A DNA stretch of 64,000 bases from Scenedesmus sp. ARA3 (GCA_004335835.1 RWJK01001123.1:113233-177232); one strand, 5' to 3'; numbered from the stretch's first letter, positions 1 to 12,486 are shown. Translations and numbers: made by a program. The notes: a model not told the origin generated them from the sequence alone.

Positions 1-108
1 GCAGCACCTGCAGCACCATCAGCAGCAGCACCTGCAGCACCATCAGCAGCAGCACCTGCAGCACCATCAGCCGCAGCACCTGCAGCACCATCAGCAGCAG
101 CACCACAT
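1..108 (+). repeat. 24-bp minisatellite inside a probable exon
   Basis: About 4.5 copies of a 24-bp unit (units begin at 7, 31, 55, 79). In frame 1 it is open and encodes repeats of Ala-Pro-Ala-Ala-Pro-Ser-Ala-Ala, ending at a good splice donor (GTGAGC from 109). The unit is a multiple of three, so copy-number change keeps the frame. Confidence 0.8.
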
Positions 109-1330
109 GTGAGCCAGCTGGACAGAGGCAGCTGTGCTGTTGCAAATATCACAATGTGCTGAGCAGCACAACTACGTGTGGTTTCCTGCAGGGTGCAGCA
201 GCGCTGCGCAGGACAGCACCAGCAACACAGGTTGATATCGTGCAGGCAAGCAGAACACAACATGCGAGCTGAAAAGGTGCTGCTGTGGGCAGCAGGTGAC
301 AAGGGTACAAGTTGGGCTTGCCAGCAGCAACCCCTGCAGCTGCTGCAACCTCCAGACGCGCTGGACATCCACTCAGCCGCGCTGCACATGCCAACAAGCT
401 CTTGTCACCCAACATCCCTTCGCCTCTTGTGCCGCCCCACCCCTGCTGCTGCTGCTGCTGCTGCCAGAGCTGGTGGGCGACACGCGTTTTGAGCGCAGCC
501 TGCGGCTGGTCATCTCCTTCGGCTCACTCAAGCGCAGCCAGTTCCTCAACGCGCTGGAGGAGCGGCTCAAGCCGGAGCTGGCAAAGGTGCGTGCTGCAAC
601 CAGTTCTCATACATATCATTTCTTCACAACAGTTCCAGCAGAGTGGTAGAATCAAGTGCTTCTGCGGGTGCCTGGCCAGCAGCGCAGCCAGTTCCTCAAC
701 GCGCTGGAGGAGCGGCTCAAGCCGGAGCTGGCCAAGGTGCGTGCCACATCGGCTTGGACAGCAATGCAGGTCACATGGACATGTCTTTTCGCAGAAGCAG
801 CGCCAGCAACAGGTGTGCAGGAAGTTGCAGCAATGCGGTGCCAGCTGCTGCTGTGTTCATGGGCTGCTGCCAGAGGTGATGTTGGGAGGCAGGGGTGGTG
901 GTGGCACGCTGCCTGCAAAGTTTGCGCGATGTGTTGCCCGCTCGGCGGGATCTCACAGCTTAGCACTGCAGACACGTGAAGACATCCAACCCTTTGCTGC
1001 CGCTGCTGCTGCTGCCGCTGCTGCGGCTTTGCGTTCTGCCATCCTCAGGCCAAGGAGCCTGAGAGCACCATGAAGGCGTTTGAGGGCCTGTTTGACGGCG
1101 TGAACTTCCGGCGGGGCACTGAGATCGCCTTCTCAACACACCACAAGGGGCAGCTGGTCACACAGATTGACGGCAAGCAGGTGAGACCTGCAGGCAGAAC
1201 CATGAGCCCGGGGGATGTTATAGATATACATCGTCATGTTGTGTCTCTTACAGTTCCAAGACAGGCTGTTGATGCCAACCGCATAGCCTGCAACAATGCG
1301 CTGCTGTTGGCATGCCTCACCCTCGCTGCG

Positions 1331-1369
<39 letters not shown>

Positions 1370-1497
1370 AGGTGGGCAGCATCCAGTCGCCCGCGCTTGT
1401 CAAGGCGCTGTTTGACATCTACGTGGGGCCAGACCCGGTCAGCGCAGACGCCAAGAAGAGCATCGGCAAGGGCCTGGTGGCGCTCATGAACGAGTGA
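1..1497 (+). CDS. Chalcone-isomerase-like fatty-acid-binding protein, 3' part
   Basis: The C-terminal part of a chalcone isomerase-fold protein of the plastid fatty-acid-binding (FAP) type rather than a true flavonoid enzyme. Exons read: about 470-586, 1049-1180 and 1372-1497 (stop), joined in phase. Recognisable motifs are RLVISFG, the FDGVNFRRGTEIAF strand and VGSIQSPALVKALFDIYVG followed by DPVSADAKK, all typical of the C-terminal half of the CHI fold. An in-frame Ala/Pro-rich exon (1-108) ending in the donor GTGAGC probably belongs to the same gene as a linker, but that link is less certain. The start and N-terminal half lie upstream of the window. FAPs bind fatty acids in the plastid stroma; catalytic activity on chalcones cannot be judged without the upstream residues. 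A copy of the exon end lies at 681-744. Confidence 0.8.
531..744 (+). repeat. Duplicated exon 3' end plus splice donor (2 copies, 150 bp apart)
   Basis: Bases 531-594 recur almost unchanged at 681-744. Each copy holds the codons for a peptide beginning RSQFLNALEERLKPEL and the following donor GTGCGTG. Only one copy is needed for the conserved protein. The second copy sits in what would be the intron and starts at an AG that could act as an acceptor. Confidence 0.85.
1331..1371 (+). repeat. CTG tract forming the 3' splice site
   Basis: Uninterrupted CTG repeats end in the CAG acceptor immediately before the last exon (starts 1372) of the chalcone-isomerase-like gene. Confidence 0.85.
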
Positions 1498-3185
1498 ATG
1501 ATTACGAGTAGTCGAGGCAGCGGCAGGCGGCAAGGGCGCGCTGGGACAGCTCGTGCTGTTGACGGCGCGACGTCGGCGCACCGTGGATGTGGCATGCTGC
1601 TGCGTGTGTACAAAGTTTTGTGTAATTGTCTTTTGCAGGGGTGGATACTATAGTATAGTATAGTATGGTATCATCTTGGGTGAACCGCCTCACTTTACCA
1701 CCGCGTCTGCAAGTACATAGTGAACATTGTTACAACTTCAGCCTGAACCCTGAGATGCTTAGGCTTTGGCTCTTGAGCATACGGCACGACATTCAGTAGC
1801 CCAACTCAGCTGAGCCGCCGCGGCTTGTCCTTTCTGCACAACTTGTGTTGAACACGCTGCCATCATGGATATAAGAGCTCTGCACGGGCATGGTGGTGCT
1901 TGCGCATGCCCACATTCATGCAACACCGACCTCTGCAAACGGAAAATTCAATGCATATGTGCACACAACCAGCATGCTCCAGTCATGACATCCACCACAC
2001 CAAATGGCCCATGGCAATAGGCACAATGCCAACCCGACACTATACCCGCGGATCCTACATTTCCACCAAGGGCTGGTGACGTTTCATTGTAATATAATGT
2101 AATGCATTGCAGGACTCGTGAGTATGCGCCATATTGCCAAACCACTGCCGTGATTCTGCCGCATGCTACAAGCTACGCTGTAATGCTATCTGAACACCTT
2201 TAAAGCACCAGCACCCAACTGCCAGCTGTCGCGCAGAGCAGCCAGCAGCATGCCGTTGTCCTGCCGCCAACAGCTGGGCAGGAAACTTTGCTGCGTCGAA
2301 CAGTTCTGCTGCAGCTATCCCTCGCTGCATCATTTGATTATAAAATAGCAGCCTATGCTGCACACACAGCGCCACAAAAACGCACCTTCACTCTGCCGGT
2401 CGCAATACAGCACGGCCAAATGCCGTCACACGCCTACTCCTACTACAACAATTTGCCAGGTCACAACATGGTAACCATGAACTGCAGACAGTCTCTGGCA
2501 GATCAGGCATCTGGCCTCATCGCTGGCAGTAGTCTCGATGGTCATGGGAAAACAAACATAGGCAGCATGCAGATGAGCGGAGCAACTGTGCTTGCCACAT
2601 TGCAGTGGCCAATGCACTTGGCTGTCACATGAGTTGACAAACCACCAGCTCACATGTGCAGGGCAACATGACACACAGGACCTCACAGCAAAAAAGGTTA
2701 TTAGCAGACTACACATGTGCATGATTGAAGTGCGCATCAACAAGAGCGACACTTGCAACACAGCTGGATCCTCACCCTGCCTCTGAAGCGTGTAGTACAA
2801 ACTGCCAGAACCACAGTTGCAACACAGCCAGTGATTTGCTACCCCTATACAGCAAGATCAGACTGATACACCACAGCAGGCTGTTTCCAGAAAGCTGCGA
2901 CACATACACGGCGCTCGTACACCCAACGTGCAAAGCAGGCGTGAGCCTGCATAGGGTATGTACAGCAGGCCACACAGACTCACACAGCTTGACACTCACA
3001 GCATCAACCCCTCCCCACACCAGCACCACTCGCCACATTCTGCTCTGTTCCTGCCTGAGAACAGTGCAAGCTTTCCATTGTACTTGGCCAGCAGTGGCAC
3101 ATGCGGCCGCTGCTGCACATACACCTGTCTACTCCTATGCACACACTACCGCAGCAGCCACTTGTGGCTGCTGCTGCTGCTGATG
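1498..3185. other. Intergenic, convergent 3' flanks
   Basis: Holds the 3' ends of the chalcone-isomerase-like gene (+) and the Sec14-like gene (-). A short TATAG/TAGTA repeat is at 1647-1668. I see no further gene here. Confidence 0.5.
1621..1625 (+). terminator. Probable polyadenylation signal TGTAA
   Basis: TGTAA, the usual poly(A) signal of chlorophycean algae, lies about 124 nt after the stop at 1497. Confidence 0.4.
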
Positions 3186-5404
3186 TTACTGGGCTGCAAT
3201 CGCCTCGTCCAGCACCCCGCTGCTGCTGGGGCTGCCCGCTGTTATCTGGATGGCGGTGCCGATGAGGCTGCCACTGTGCTTCAAGCTGTTGCTGCTGCTG
3301 CTGCCTGCCAGGCCAGAGGTGAGCTCCAGCTGCCCCGCTGCAGCTGCCTTGATGAGCGCTGGGTCGTTATTGACAACCGATGCATCCTGCAAGATGCACG
3401 GCCACAACAGCGCCAGAAATAAAGAACAGCAGCACCTGTCCTGCAAGTTTTGGATCCTTGCACCGCATGCAGTACCAAGCGCCCAGCTGAGCAGGCCACA
3501 CCCTGCCTGTGTGCAAACATTATTCACGTGTGGCACATCCTGCTGTGAGCCACACTGCAAGGGCCCCAGCAACATGAACGTGTCACAGATCTACCCACAC
3601 GCACCTGCCAGGGTCCGAGGTCTGTGCAGTCGCAGGCGCTCTTGCCGCCAAACATGGTGGGCAGGTTCTCCGCAGGGATCACCGCCAGCAGCTCAGGCAG
3701 GTAGCCGCTGCCCAGCACCTGCAAGCAGCACCAGCACCAACGACAGCAGCAATATTTGCAGCAACAGCACGACCACAGCGACTACATGTGCACATGCTGT
3801 TGTCGTGTGCACTGATTCCTGCAGCAACGCAAGGCAACGCAAGTGCTACTGCTCTCCGCGTAACCTTGGGCACTGCCATCGCCCCACCGTAGGCCCTTCC
3901 GCACGTTTCCTGCAAGCGTTCCCAACAACATCACATCTAGTTGTTCCATACAGGCGCAACAGCAGAGCCACAGCCACAGCCAAGCAGCCCACCTTGATCT
4001 TGGCCAGCGTGCGCTCGTCCAGGAAGCCCTTGATGACGCTCCAAAAGCCGCGGAACAGCAGCGGCGTGTTGATCATGAACAGGCAGCCCAGGTGCTCGGG
4101 GAAGTTGTTCTGCAGCCAGCAGCAGCAGCAGCACAAGGCGCAGCAGCAGGTCAGACGCAAGCGGTGCTTAGGCAAAACAGACACGTTTGGTGTGACTGGA
4201 GCAGGCATACGGCAGGTCATATGACAACCTGCAACTGTCAATAGCAGCAGTCTGCTGGCGCACCTGGTCTATCCGGCTGATGTTCTCCAGGAAGTGCTTC
4301 ACAGTGAGTGTGAAGTGCCGTGTGGGTGACAGCCCGGCCATGTCCAGAATGATAGTGTGCGTGAGCATGGTGCGGCCCGCAGCAGCGGTGCAGGCTGGCA
4401 GCTTGTGGCAGCGGAAGGCTTCACTTTGCTGGATGTGGTAGTTTGTGAAGCGCTCGATGGTGGTGACCTGGCAGTGCAGCAGAGCAGATGTGATTTAGTG
4501 ACTCTGCACAGGGTGCGCCAAGTGCAGCATTGGCACCCAGTTCTGGGGGGTGGATTCTTCAGGATGCACTGCAGCAAGACATATGCAGCACTGGCTGGCT
4601 GCGCATGGATGTGTGTATAATGCACTGTTAATGTCTGCTTGAAAATCCTCCACTGCTGTCATTGCTGCAGCTGAAGCGCAAAGGTCCTGCCATCAACTCC
4701 AAATTGACGCACTGCCGCACCTTCAGCAGCTGGTCGATGTCGCACTGCCCCAGCAGCTCTATGTAGACTGGCCGTCCGTATTTATCTGTTTTGTGGTAGA
4801 AGTGCGGGTAGTGCTTGCGCACTAGTGGCAGCTCATGGAACTCAAATCCGTCTAGCAGCTTGTCCACCTCGTGCTCTGTGCGCCAGGTGGCCATGGCCTG
4901 TAACATGGCGAAAGCAGCAGAGACAGCAGCAGCAGCAGCGCCTACGTCAATGTGGCGCCACTGCACCTGCCAGAGGAGGTGCCTGGCTTACACGGGCTGT
5001 CAGAGCTGCAGATGATTTGAAACAAGAAGCACCTTGTGTTTTCGCACGCACGGGCATGTGTAATGCAGCCTGCATTGCAGAGTGCAGGGTCTTCATACTA
5101 CACAAACTACATTGCTACTATGGGGGTGCTGTAGACAGTAGTGCGGCCATTGCTCTTTCACAGCAGCTCCAGGCATTGCTGCATCTGCTTGCAAAGCTGC
5201 CAAATGAATCACCTGATACATCTTGGCTGCTTTGGCGACATTCCAGTGTCGTGCTTTGAGGAAGCGCAGCAGGGAGACTCTGTCGTCCAGGCCAGGCACC
5301 AGGAGCGCTCCAAGCGTCTGCCGCAGCTCAGAGACATTGGCCTCGTTTTCCTCTGACACATTTCCCTCGAGCCACCAATAAACCTCGGCCTCCGTGAGCT
5401 GCAT
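3186..5404 (-). CDS. Sec14/CRAL-TRIO phosphatidylinositol-transfer-like protein
   Basis: Six exons read on the minus strand: 5404-5213, 4897-4721, 4467-4264, 4109-3993, 3718-3605, 3386-3186, all in phase, giving 334 aa. The ATG at 5404 is the first true ATG in the frame. The N-terminal CRAL-TRIO-N helix bundle includes [20 protein letters not shown]. The lipid-binding domain includes [48 protein letters not shown] and [13 protein letters not shown], which match Sec14 positions (gate helix, bottom of the pocket). The last exon is a Ser/Ala-rich tail with no known domain. Sec14 proteins exchange phosphatidylinositol and phosphatidylcholine at cytosolic membrane faces and present PI to lipid kinases. 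The ligand cannot be told from sequence. No duplicated exon ends were seen in this gene, unlike its neighbours. Confidence 0.88.
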
Positions 5405-7032
5405 CTTGACGAATAGGATGCTCCAACTAGGTTGCTGTTCTACACTCCCACGCCTGTAGCGAAGCTCGCTGTTCAGCAAGAGCTACCGACAACAACTTCA
5501 ACTTTTGCCTCTACAGTCTGTACAGGTGGCCTAGGACCTAGCAGCGACACATACTGCACTTCCTTGTCGAAAGGCGCGAGAGTGTTGCAACTGCACCCTC
5601 GGCTCACAAACTAGCATACGCATCAGGTGGACTATATGTACAATAACATTATTGCTATGAGCCACTTGGCACCTTTATTTGCACGCAGCACCAGTGTGTC
5701 ACATCAAAACCCGCCGGGTTGGCGCTGCTCGCGGCTTTTGGCCAGCGCCAATGGCGACTAGCACACGGGTTCGCACACATCTTGTTCTGCTAGTTGTTGA
5801 GATCGTGACTGGTTGCAGGGATGATGCTCTCATCTCAGTACAGCAGAAGCCAGTGCCACTTGCTGAAGCCAGCTGGCAGTGCATGAAACAGCTAGTTGAT
5901 TGATGCAGCCGAGTGATGGCTGCAGCGGTATACGCAGTAGTGGCACAACATGTGCAGCCAAGTCCTCACAGCCTCACAACACCGTGTATAGGCTACTGCC
6001 TTTTGCCGCTGCCTGTCGAAGGCAGCAGCTGCTGCTGGCAATGATGGCAACACTGAACAGCTGTGACAGCAAGATGGTAAAGCAAGCGACACAGTTACCC
6101 AGACTCCTGCACGCGTCCCAGGCTGTACATGGACGCTCAATCAAAACCGCGGCACTGTACTGAGCCTCTGGCTGTGGCGGGTACAACATACAGACATAAC
6201 CCCTGTTGACGTCAGCCCAATTGACTGGGCCTGGCTAGGCCATGTGCTGGGGCCATGTGCTGCAAGCCAGCCTCCAAAAAATGTATGTGTACCAGCGCAG
6301 AACAAGCATCAACAGAGTGCTGTCAAGTTGTGCATGGCCAGAGCCTCCACGCCGCATTCTGCTGCAGGGTGGGTGCAGCTGCAGCACAGAGCTAACACGG
6401 TCAGCACGTGCTGACTGCAGTGCACTACAGCTGCGTGCAGATGTGGAAATAATAGCAACAATCACGCAATGTGCACAGCAGCTATGAACTAAAGAAAGAA
6501 GCCCAGGTTCAGCACAGCTGCTGTGTACAACACATGAAGCTTGCCTGCGGCATGCACCAAGGTGCCTTGAACGTATCCCAGGCCTGCAACAGTCAACTGT
6601 GCGACGTCGCACACCAACTGCTGCGTGCTTCACATGCGCAACTTGGCAAGCAAACGCACACTTCCCAGCTGTGCTGCTGACCTGATGTGCTGCTGACCTG
6701 CAAGCTGTTGGTGACTGCAGAGCACAAGCGGCATGTTGCAATGCAGCTGGGGGGCATTGCAGCCCCTGCCATGCGCAAGTAAACTCTTGCCTGTGTCCAC
6801 ATCAGCAGAAGCGTGGCTGCGCAGGGCCCACAGCGCATGCGTTATGCACCACGGCCCATACACATGCACCACAGCACGTCAAAACCTGTTTGGCATGGTC
6901 ACCTAGGTACCACCAACAAATATCCTCGCAGGCACCAAACAATCAAGAATGGGTCCTGCTGACACCACTTGGCCTGCATAAATCCATCTGAGAATCCATC
7001 CCTGCTACAGCGCTCACTCTCCCGTGCGGCCA
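5405..7032. other. Intergenic region, no gene seen
   Basis: 5' flank of the Sec14-like gene and 3' flank of alanine aminotransferase, both on the minus strand. ORFs here are short and lack splice-consistent or family-like structure. Confidence 0.5.
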
Positions 7033-10000
7033 CTACAGGCCGCCATACCTTTCAAGGAATGCCTTGTGGAACACACCCAGCTTGCGTACCACTCCCTCAA
7101 TGTCCTCCTCAGGCGGCAAAAAGGTTGTGCGGAAGTGCAGGCTGCCTGCCGCCTGCCCAAAGCCGCTGCCAGGCACTACAATAATGCCAGTGGCCTCCAG
7201 CAGCTCACTGCAGTACAGCCAGTCGCCAGGCTTGCCCAGCGCCTCAGCTGCTGCTACAGCCTTTGCCGGCAGCGTTATCCTGCAAGTGGCAAACAAAAAG
7301 AGCAGAAGCAGGACAAATATTGGAAAGGAAGGTAATGCTAGAAGCTAGGAAGATGACACTGCCTGAGCAGGCGCTGCTGTTGCATACACTTGCCTAGCCT
7401 GCAGCGTTGCTGAACACTTCGCGTCTGGACACACATCTTATATCCCAAGACCGCCGGTGAGGGGAGTCAGCGCACCTTGGGAAGGCATACAGCGCGCCCT
7501 CCGCTGCGTTGCAGCTGACACCCTCCAGCTGGTTGAGCCCCGCAACCAGCGTGGCTGCACGCCGCGCCAGGCTGCCCAGCACTGCATCACGCTCCTGCAA
7601 GGGACATACAACAGACAGTGTAGTTCAACAGATCGTGTAGTTGAACTTCATGCATCATCAAAGTTTCTGGATGTGCATGCTGGAGTAAGCGCCAGGCTGC
7701 CCAGCACTGCATCACGCTCCTGCAACGCACACACATTACAAAACACAGTGTCGCTCAATATGATGCAGCAGCATCAAGTTTAGTGTGTGCATGCTGGGGT
7801 ATGTGCCAGGCTGCCCAGCACCGCATCACGCTCCTGCAAGGCACATGCAACAGATAGTGTAGTTCAACAGATAGTATAGTTGAACGTCATGCGGCAGCAT
7901 AAAAGTTTCTGGATGTGCATGCTCGAGTGTGCGCCAGGCTGCCCAGCACTGCATCACGCTCCTGCAACGCACATACATTACAAAACACAGTGTTGCTCAA
8001 TATGATGCAGCAGCATCAAGTTTGGTGTGTGCATGCTGAAGTGTGCGCCAGGCTGCCCAGCACTGCATCACGCTCCTGCAAGGCACATACAACCCAACGC
8101 AAGATTAGCATGGCAGCAGCAAGTTTGTGTGTGCGTTCTGCATCACGCTCCTGCAAGGCACATACAACCCAACGCAAGATTAGCATGGCAGCAGCAAGTT
8201 TGTGTGTGCGTTCTGCATCACGCTCCTGCAAGGCACATACAACCCAACGCAAGATTAGCATGGCAGCAGCAAGTTTGTATTTGCGTGCTGCATCACGCTT
8301 CTGCAAGGCACATACAACCCAACAAAAGATTAGCATGTCAGCAGCAAGTTCGTGTTTGTGTGTGCTGCATCACGCTCCTGCAGTGTGGCAACAGCTTGTA
8401 CAAGCAGCACAAGCTTTTGTTTTAACATCGCAGCAGCATTGAGCTCCGCGCATGCTGAGCCGCAGCATTGTAGCCATGAGTGCCTGCTACTGTCAACCAA
8501 GCGCCTCTCACCTGCACGTAGAGGTCATATGAGGGCTCGCCCTCCTCCGGTGGCGTCATCATGAGCGTGCAGCAGATCTGGCCCGACACGTTGGGGCACA
8601 GGTTGATGCTGGCCAGCTTCAGGATCTGCTCGTGAACATCTGCGGGACAGAGGCAGCAAGACAGCAGCAGGTGTGGCTTAGCTGGGCTGCTGTTGGTTGA
8701 GTCAGCCAAAGCAGTTGAGTCAGACACAGCATGGACTGCTATCCCCGGACGTAAGCCGCTAGTAGTGCCACTTGCGATGACACGCGCAGAGCCAAACGAG
8801 CACGTATAGGAACACCAGCGCGAGCTTCGCACATGAACACAAACACACCCACCTGGCGGGAAGTTTACCACTTCCATGTAGCCGCCGCGCCTGCCGCACT
8901 CGCCCACAAACCCTTTGCTGGTGGAGTGCAGGCTGACCAGCATCACAAGCAAGCCCTACAACCCACGCCCCTAGTTATTCACCCCAAACCCCAAAACCCT
9001 CTGCTCACCAGGCGGGAAGTTTACCACCTCCATGTAGCCGCCGCGCCTGCCGCATTCCCCAACAAATCCTTTGCTGGTGGAGTGCAGGCTGACCAGCATG
9101 GCAGATGACTCCAGCTGCCGCACCGTCTGCTTGAAGGAGGTAAAAGTGCGATCCGCTGCGTAGATGTTGGCCTGCAGGTGCGGCAACAGGCACCAAGGAA
9201 AGTGAGAAACACACATGGTTTCTGTGCAGACTAGAGCATCATTGAAGCACGCGCTGCCCTGCAACCACGCCTATACGCCACCAGAACCTGACAAGCACAA
9301 GCAGCGCCAGCAGCAGCTGCAGCAGCAGCAAGGCGCACCTGGTACACCTCGTCAGCAATCAGCACCAGGCCGTGCTGCTCGCAGAAGCGCACAATCTCCG
9401 CCTGGTTGTCTGCACCCAGGCACTGCCCCGTGGGGTTGCCCGGGTTGATGACCACCAGCCCGCGCACACACAGGCCCTGCTGCTGTGCCGCGGCCAGCTG
9501 CGCCTGCAGGCAAAAAGTATCAAAGCAGGCAGATAGTATCAGCTGTGGGGTTGCCGGGGTTGATGACCACCAGCCCGCGCACACACAGGCCCTGCTGCTG
9601 CGCTGCGGCCAGCTGCGCCTGCAGGTTGCAACGGAAGTCAAAGAGGGATTAAGCACACGTGCACAGATTGACGCTGCATCAGGTTCACAGGTTCCAGCAT
9701 CACACAGGCAAGGCAGGTGCATAGAGAAAAACAGCACTCCAAAATACATGCTGGGTCAGTGGACCAGCAGTAATGTTAGCACACAAGTGAATCACATGAT
9801 ACGACTTCAAATCGCGCCTGCCGGCGCGCCTTGCGCACCTGCAGGTTGTCTACATTGAGCCCCCAGCCCGCAGCCTCTTCCAGCTCATAAGGCACCAGCC
9901 GCCCCGCCCCACCGGGCCCCATCACGTCACGTTCAAAGCTAGCCAGAGCTATCGAAGCCAGGCACTGAATGTAGTGAAAGCAAACCCGCGCCGCACCTGC

Positions 10001-11706
10001 AGGTTGTCTACATTGAGCCCCCAGCCTGCCGCTTCATCCAGCTCATACGGCACCAGCCGCCCGCCATACAGCGTGAGTGTGGCGCTGTAGAGCGGGTACT
10101 GCGGGATTGGGACTAAGAAAGCGTCCTGCCCGCTGCGCATGAGCATCTCCATCATGTAGTGCACAGCAGGGGAGGCGCCGTCCTGCAAGCAGCACAGCAA
10201 ACAGCAACAAACACATGCAGAGTTGATGCAGGCAGCAGCATCTCCATCATGTAGTGCACCGCAGGAGACGCGCCGTCCTGCAAGCAGCACAGGTGCTTAT
10301 GCAATGTGGGATGTGCTGCACATACATGCAGCGTGTATGCAGGCAGCAGCAGCTAACCTCCATCATTCGGTGCTCAGCGGGGGATGCGCCTCCTCTAAGC
10401 GAGCAACACATGTTGTATGGGCCCGAAGTTGGCTGTGCAGGCCACACACGGGTCAACCAGGAGCTCTCAACTATGACCACACAACGCTTTCACCCTCCCC
10501 AGCCACCCACCGTTAGGTAGATCTCATCAGGGCTAGCAGGGTAGCCGTCCCTCCGCTCAATGGCTGCTGCTATCTGCTTGCGCAGCACGAGTGCTCCGGC
10601 ACTGTCGCTGTACGCACCCACACCGCCAGGGATGTCTGACAGGAACACGCGCGCCCGCTCAATCACATCTGCTGGGAACAGCGCACCAATCTGTGGATGG
10701 TCCAGCAGCTGCAGCAGCACGCAGGCAGCAGAAAAGGAAGCAAGAGGAGTTGGTGTGGTGCACTTCAGCTGCGAGCAAGCGCTGCTGATGCTGGTCACTT
10801 GTTGATGCGTGGGCTGCTGCTGCTGCTGCTCCCTACCAGCAGCTGCGACTGTGTTGCTGAGTCCAGCCCCAGCTGTAGCAGCCACGCATCCACGCGGGGT
10901 GCGATGGCTGTGCCACATAGCCCTGGTGCGCCAATTGGGAACCACTGCCCAGCACGCTTCTGCTGTTGCTGCTCCCGTGCGGGTGCCAGCACTGAATATA
11001 TTTGACTGGAGTCTGTGAACACCCATGGCTGCCGCTGCCGCGTGTGCCCCTTCTGCTGCTGCTGCTGCCCCTGCTGCTGCTCCTGGCTGGCTGACTGGCA
11101 CCGCTGCTCCTGGCATGCTGCTGCTGCTGCTGCAACCAGCTGCTGGGTCTCACCTGCGGGTACTCGCAGAGGCACAGCACCTGCCGGAAGTATGTGATGG
11201 GCTTCTGGCCCAGGATCTGGGGGTTGCCGATGTTGCACCACACCACCTGCACACGGAGCCAGATGCTGTGTGTTTAAGCCACAGGAACATCTGACTGCTG
11301 CAGCTCGGCAACCAACATAAGCCCAGTAACATGACCAGGCACTGCCTAAACGACGCCGCAGGCCAGACGACGCTGCAGAGCATGCTCATAACCAATGCTG
11401 ATATTTCAACCATGTTCATTAGGTGCGCTGCTGCTGCTGCCGCTGCTGCTGCTGCTGCTGCTGCTTGCTGTGTCGGCTGCTTCAACTGCAGCCACCAACC
11501 TTTTCAAATGGGAACTTGCGCTTGCCAGCCTGCAGCTCATCTTCCAGCAGCTGCGCTCTCCTCACAATCTCGCCACGCACTGCATACTCTGCTGCGACCA
11601 CGCGCGGCTTGATGGTTGCCACTGATAGCTTAGGTGCCACTACATCACGCAGCTGCGCTGCCTCCCCGGCAGCAGCAGACAGGCCGCGTGAGGCTGCTGC
11701 TGCCAT
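7033..11706 (-). CDS. Alanine aminotransferase (PLP enzyme)
   Basis: Nine exons on the minus strand: 11706-11500, 11246-11154, 10708-10511, 10182-9997, 9503-9339, 9171-9009, 8639-8512, 7594-7476, 7279-7033; all phases agree, 501 aa. It interconverts alanine + 2-oxoglutarate and pyruvate + glutamate. Family motifs: NIGNPQILGQKPITYFRQVL, DGASPAVHYMM, INPGNPTGQ, LIADEVYQ and the PLP-lysine motif STSKGFVGECGRRGGY. The C-terminus ends in GGL, not a peroxisomal PTS1, which argues against a peroxisomal glutamate:glyoxylate enzyme. The frame stays open upstream of ATG 11706 to a TTGCAG acceptor-like site at 11785-11790 with a Ser/Thr/Arg-rich stretch, so an upstream exon coding an organelle transit peptide is possible. 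Introns carry many partial copies of the flanking exons. Confidence 0.92.
7566..8381 (-). repeat. Array of exon-8 5' end copies in an intron
   Basis: The first ~30 bases of exon 8 with its acceptor (original 7566-7600) recur at 7691, 7805, 7933 and 8047, spaced 125, 114, 128 and 114, which makes a higher-order unit of 242 bp. A shorter version then repeats about every 75 bp from 8138, 8213, 8288 and 8365. Most copies keep an intact TGCAG acceptor and the codons ERDAVLGSLA, or ERDA in the shorter units. Confidence 0.9.
8851..9100 (-). repeat. Duplicated 3' end of exon 6, including PLP-lysine codon
   Basis: Bases 9007-9100 (exon 6 end with donor) recur at 8851-8944, offset 156. The copy repeats the codons for the PLP-lysine motif STSKGF and ends in a good donor (GTGGGT on the minus strand). 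Confidence 0.88.
9431..9625 (-). repeat. Duplicated 5' part of exon 5
   Basis: The exon 5 start with its acceptor (about 9431-9510) recurs at 9546-9625, offset 115, including the codons for INPGNP. Confidence 0.88.
9835..10063 (-). repeat. Duplicated 3' end of exon 4
   Basis: Bases 9993-10063 (exon 4 end and donor) recur, slightly diverged, at 9835-9905, offset 158. A shorter piece of the exon 4 start with its acceptor (about 10150-10190) also recurs near 10230-10285 and, more diverged, near 10350-10395. Confidence 0.85.
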
Positions 11707-12486
11707 GCTGCAGGGCCTGCTGCGGTTGCTAGTGGGGGTTTTGTCGCTGAGGGTGCTGCAGCTTGGCACTGAATGGCTCAACGCCTGCAAACACCAGGAG
11801 TATTGTTTAAAAAAGGACTCAAGGCTTCAAAACAGACCACTACAGTACAGATCTCCCCCGCTAAGGTTGTGCAGCATTGGTCGACACAACAGCAGCGGCA
11901 GCAGCAACAGTAGCAAGAGCAACAGCATCTGATGCTCAGCTAACAGCTATGCTCATGCACCTCAGTCATAAACATATCTGCATTACCAATGAGATTGCAT
12001 ACATACGCATCAATGAGCTATCGCAGTGCCTGTGGTGTGTACCTGGCGTGAGTGGTATGACTTCTCCCTGCTGAAGGCTACAACACCGACATCAATTAAA
12101 CAACGACTGCGATACTAAGATTTGGATATATCAACGCAAGTAGTTAATGCAGCGTCGAAAGACGCGGCAACCTTGCCGGCTGGCGCACTGAGCACCGTGA
12201 ACTGCTTGTGCTGCTGCCTTGCGTTCTTATATCGATAAGAGGTGACCGTAGAGCAAAGTTCATCTATTGTTCTTGGCAGGAAGAGTAGTAGACTTCACTG
12301 TCTGTTGTGACAACTGCACATGACGAGCCTGAAAGGCAGGTGATCCGAGCGCAGCTGCAAGCATGTGCTCGGTACCATACTTTTGCTTTGATTCAAACGT
12401 CTCGTGCTTGATCCGCTGCCGTCGAGCGCGAAATAGCAAGATCACCTCCACAGTACAGTACAGCAGCAAGAACACAGCAGTGCACG
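11707..12486. promoter_or_regulatory. Shared divergent 5' region (aminotransferase / UCH)
   Basis: The only space between two head-to-head genes, so it must carry both promoters and possibly a first exon of the aminotransferase. No single core element can be named with confidence. Confidence 0.45.

Noticed and set aside
5405..5479. Upstream extension of the Sec14-like protein to 5479
   Set aside because: The codon at 5479 is TTG, not ATG; the first in-frame ATG is at 5404.
7566..8381. CRISPR-like array
   Set aside because: Repeats are derived from an adjacent exon, spacers are themselves repeated, and the genome is eukaryotic.
7915..8442. Plus-strand ORF with a perfectly repeated peptide, resembling a repeat protein
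   Set aside because: It is the reverse of the intronic exon-8 copies of the minus-strand aminotransferase; the repeats are explained by that array.
9835..10063. Mutually exclusive full exons in the aminotransferase
   Set aside because: Copies cover only the exon edge and lack the second splice site needed for a complete alternative exon; kept as partial duplications.
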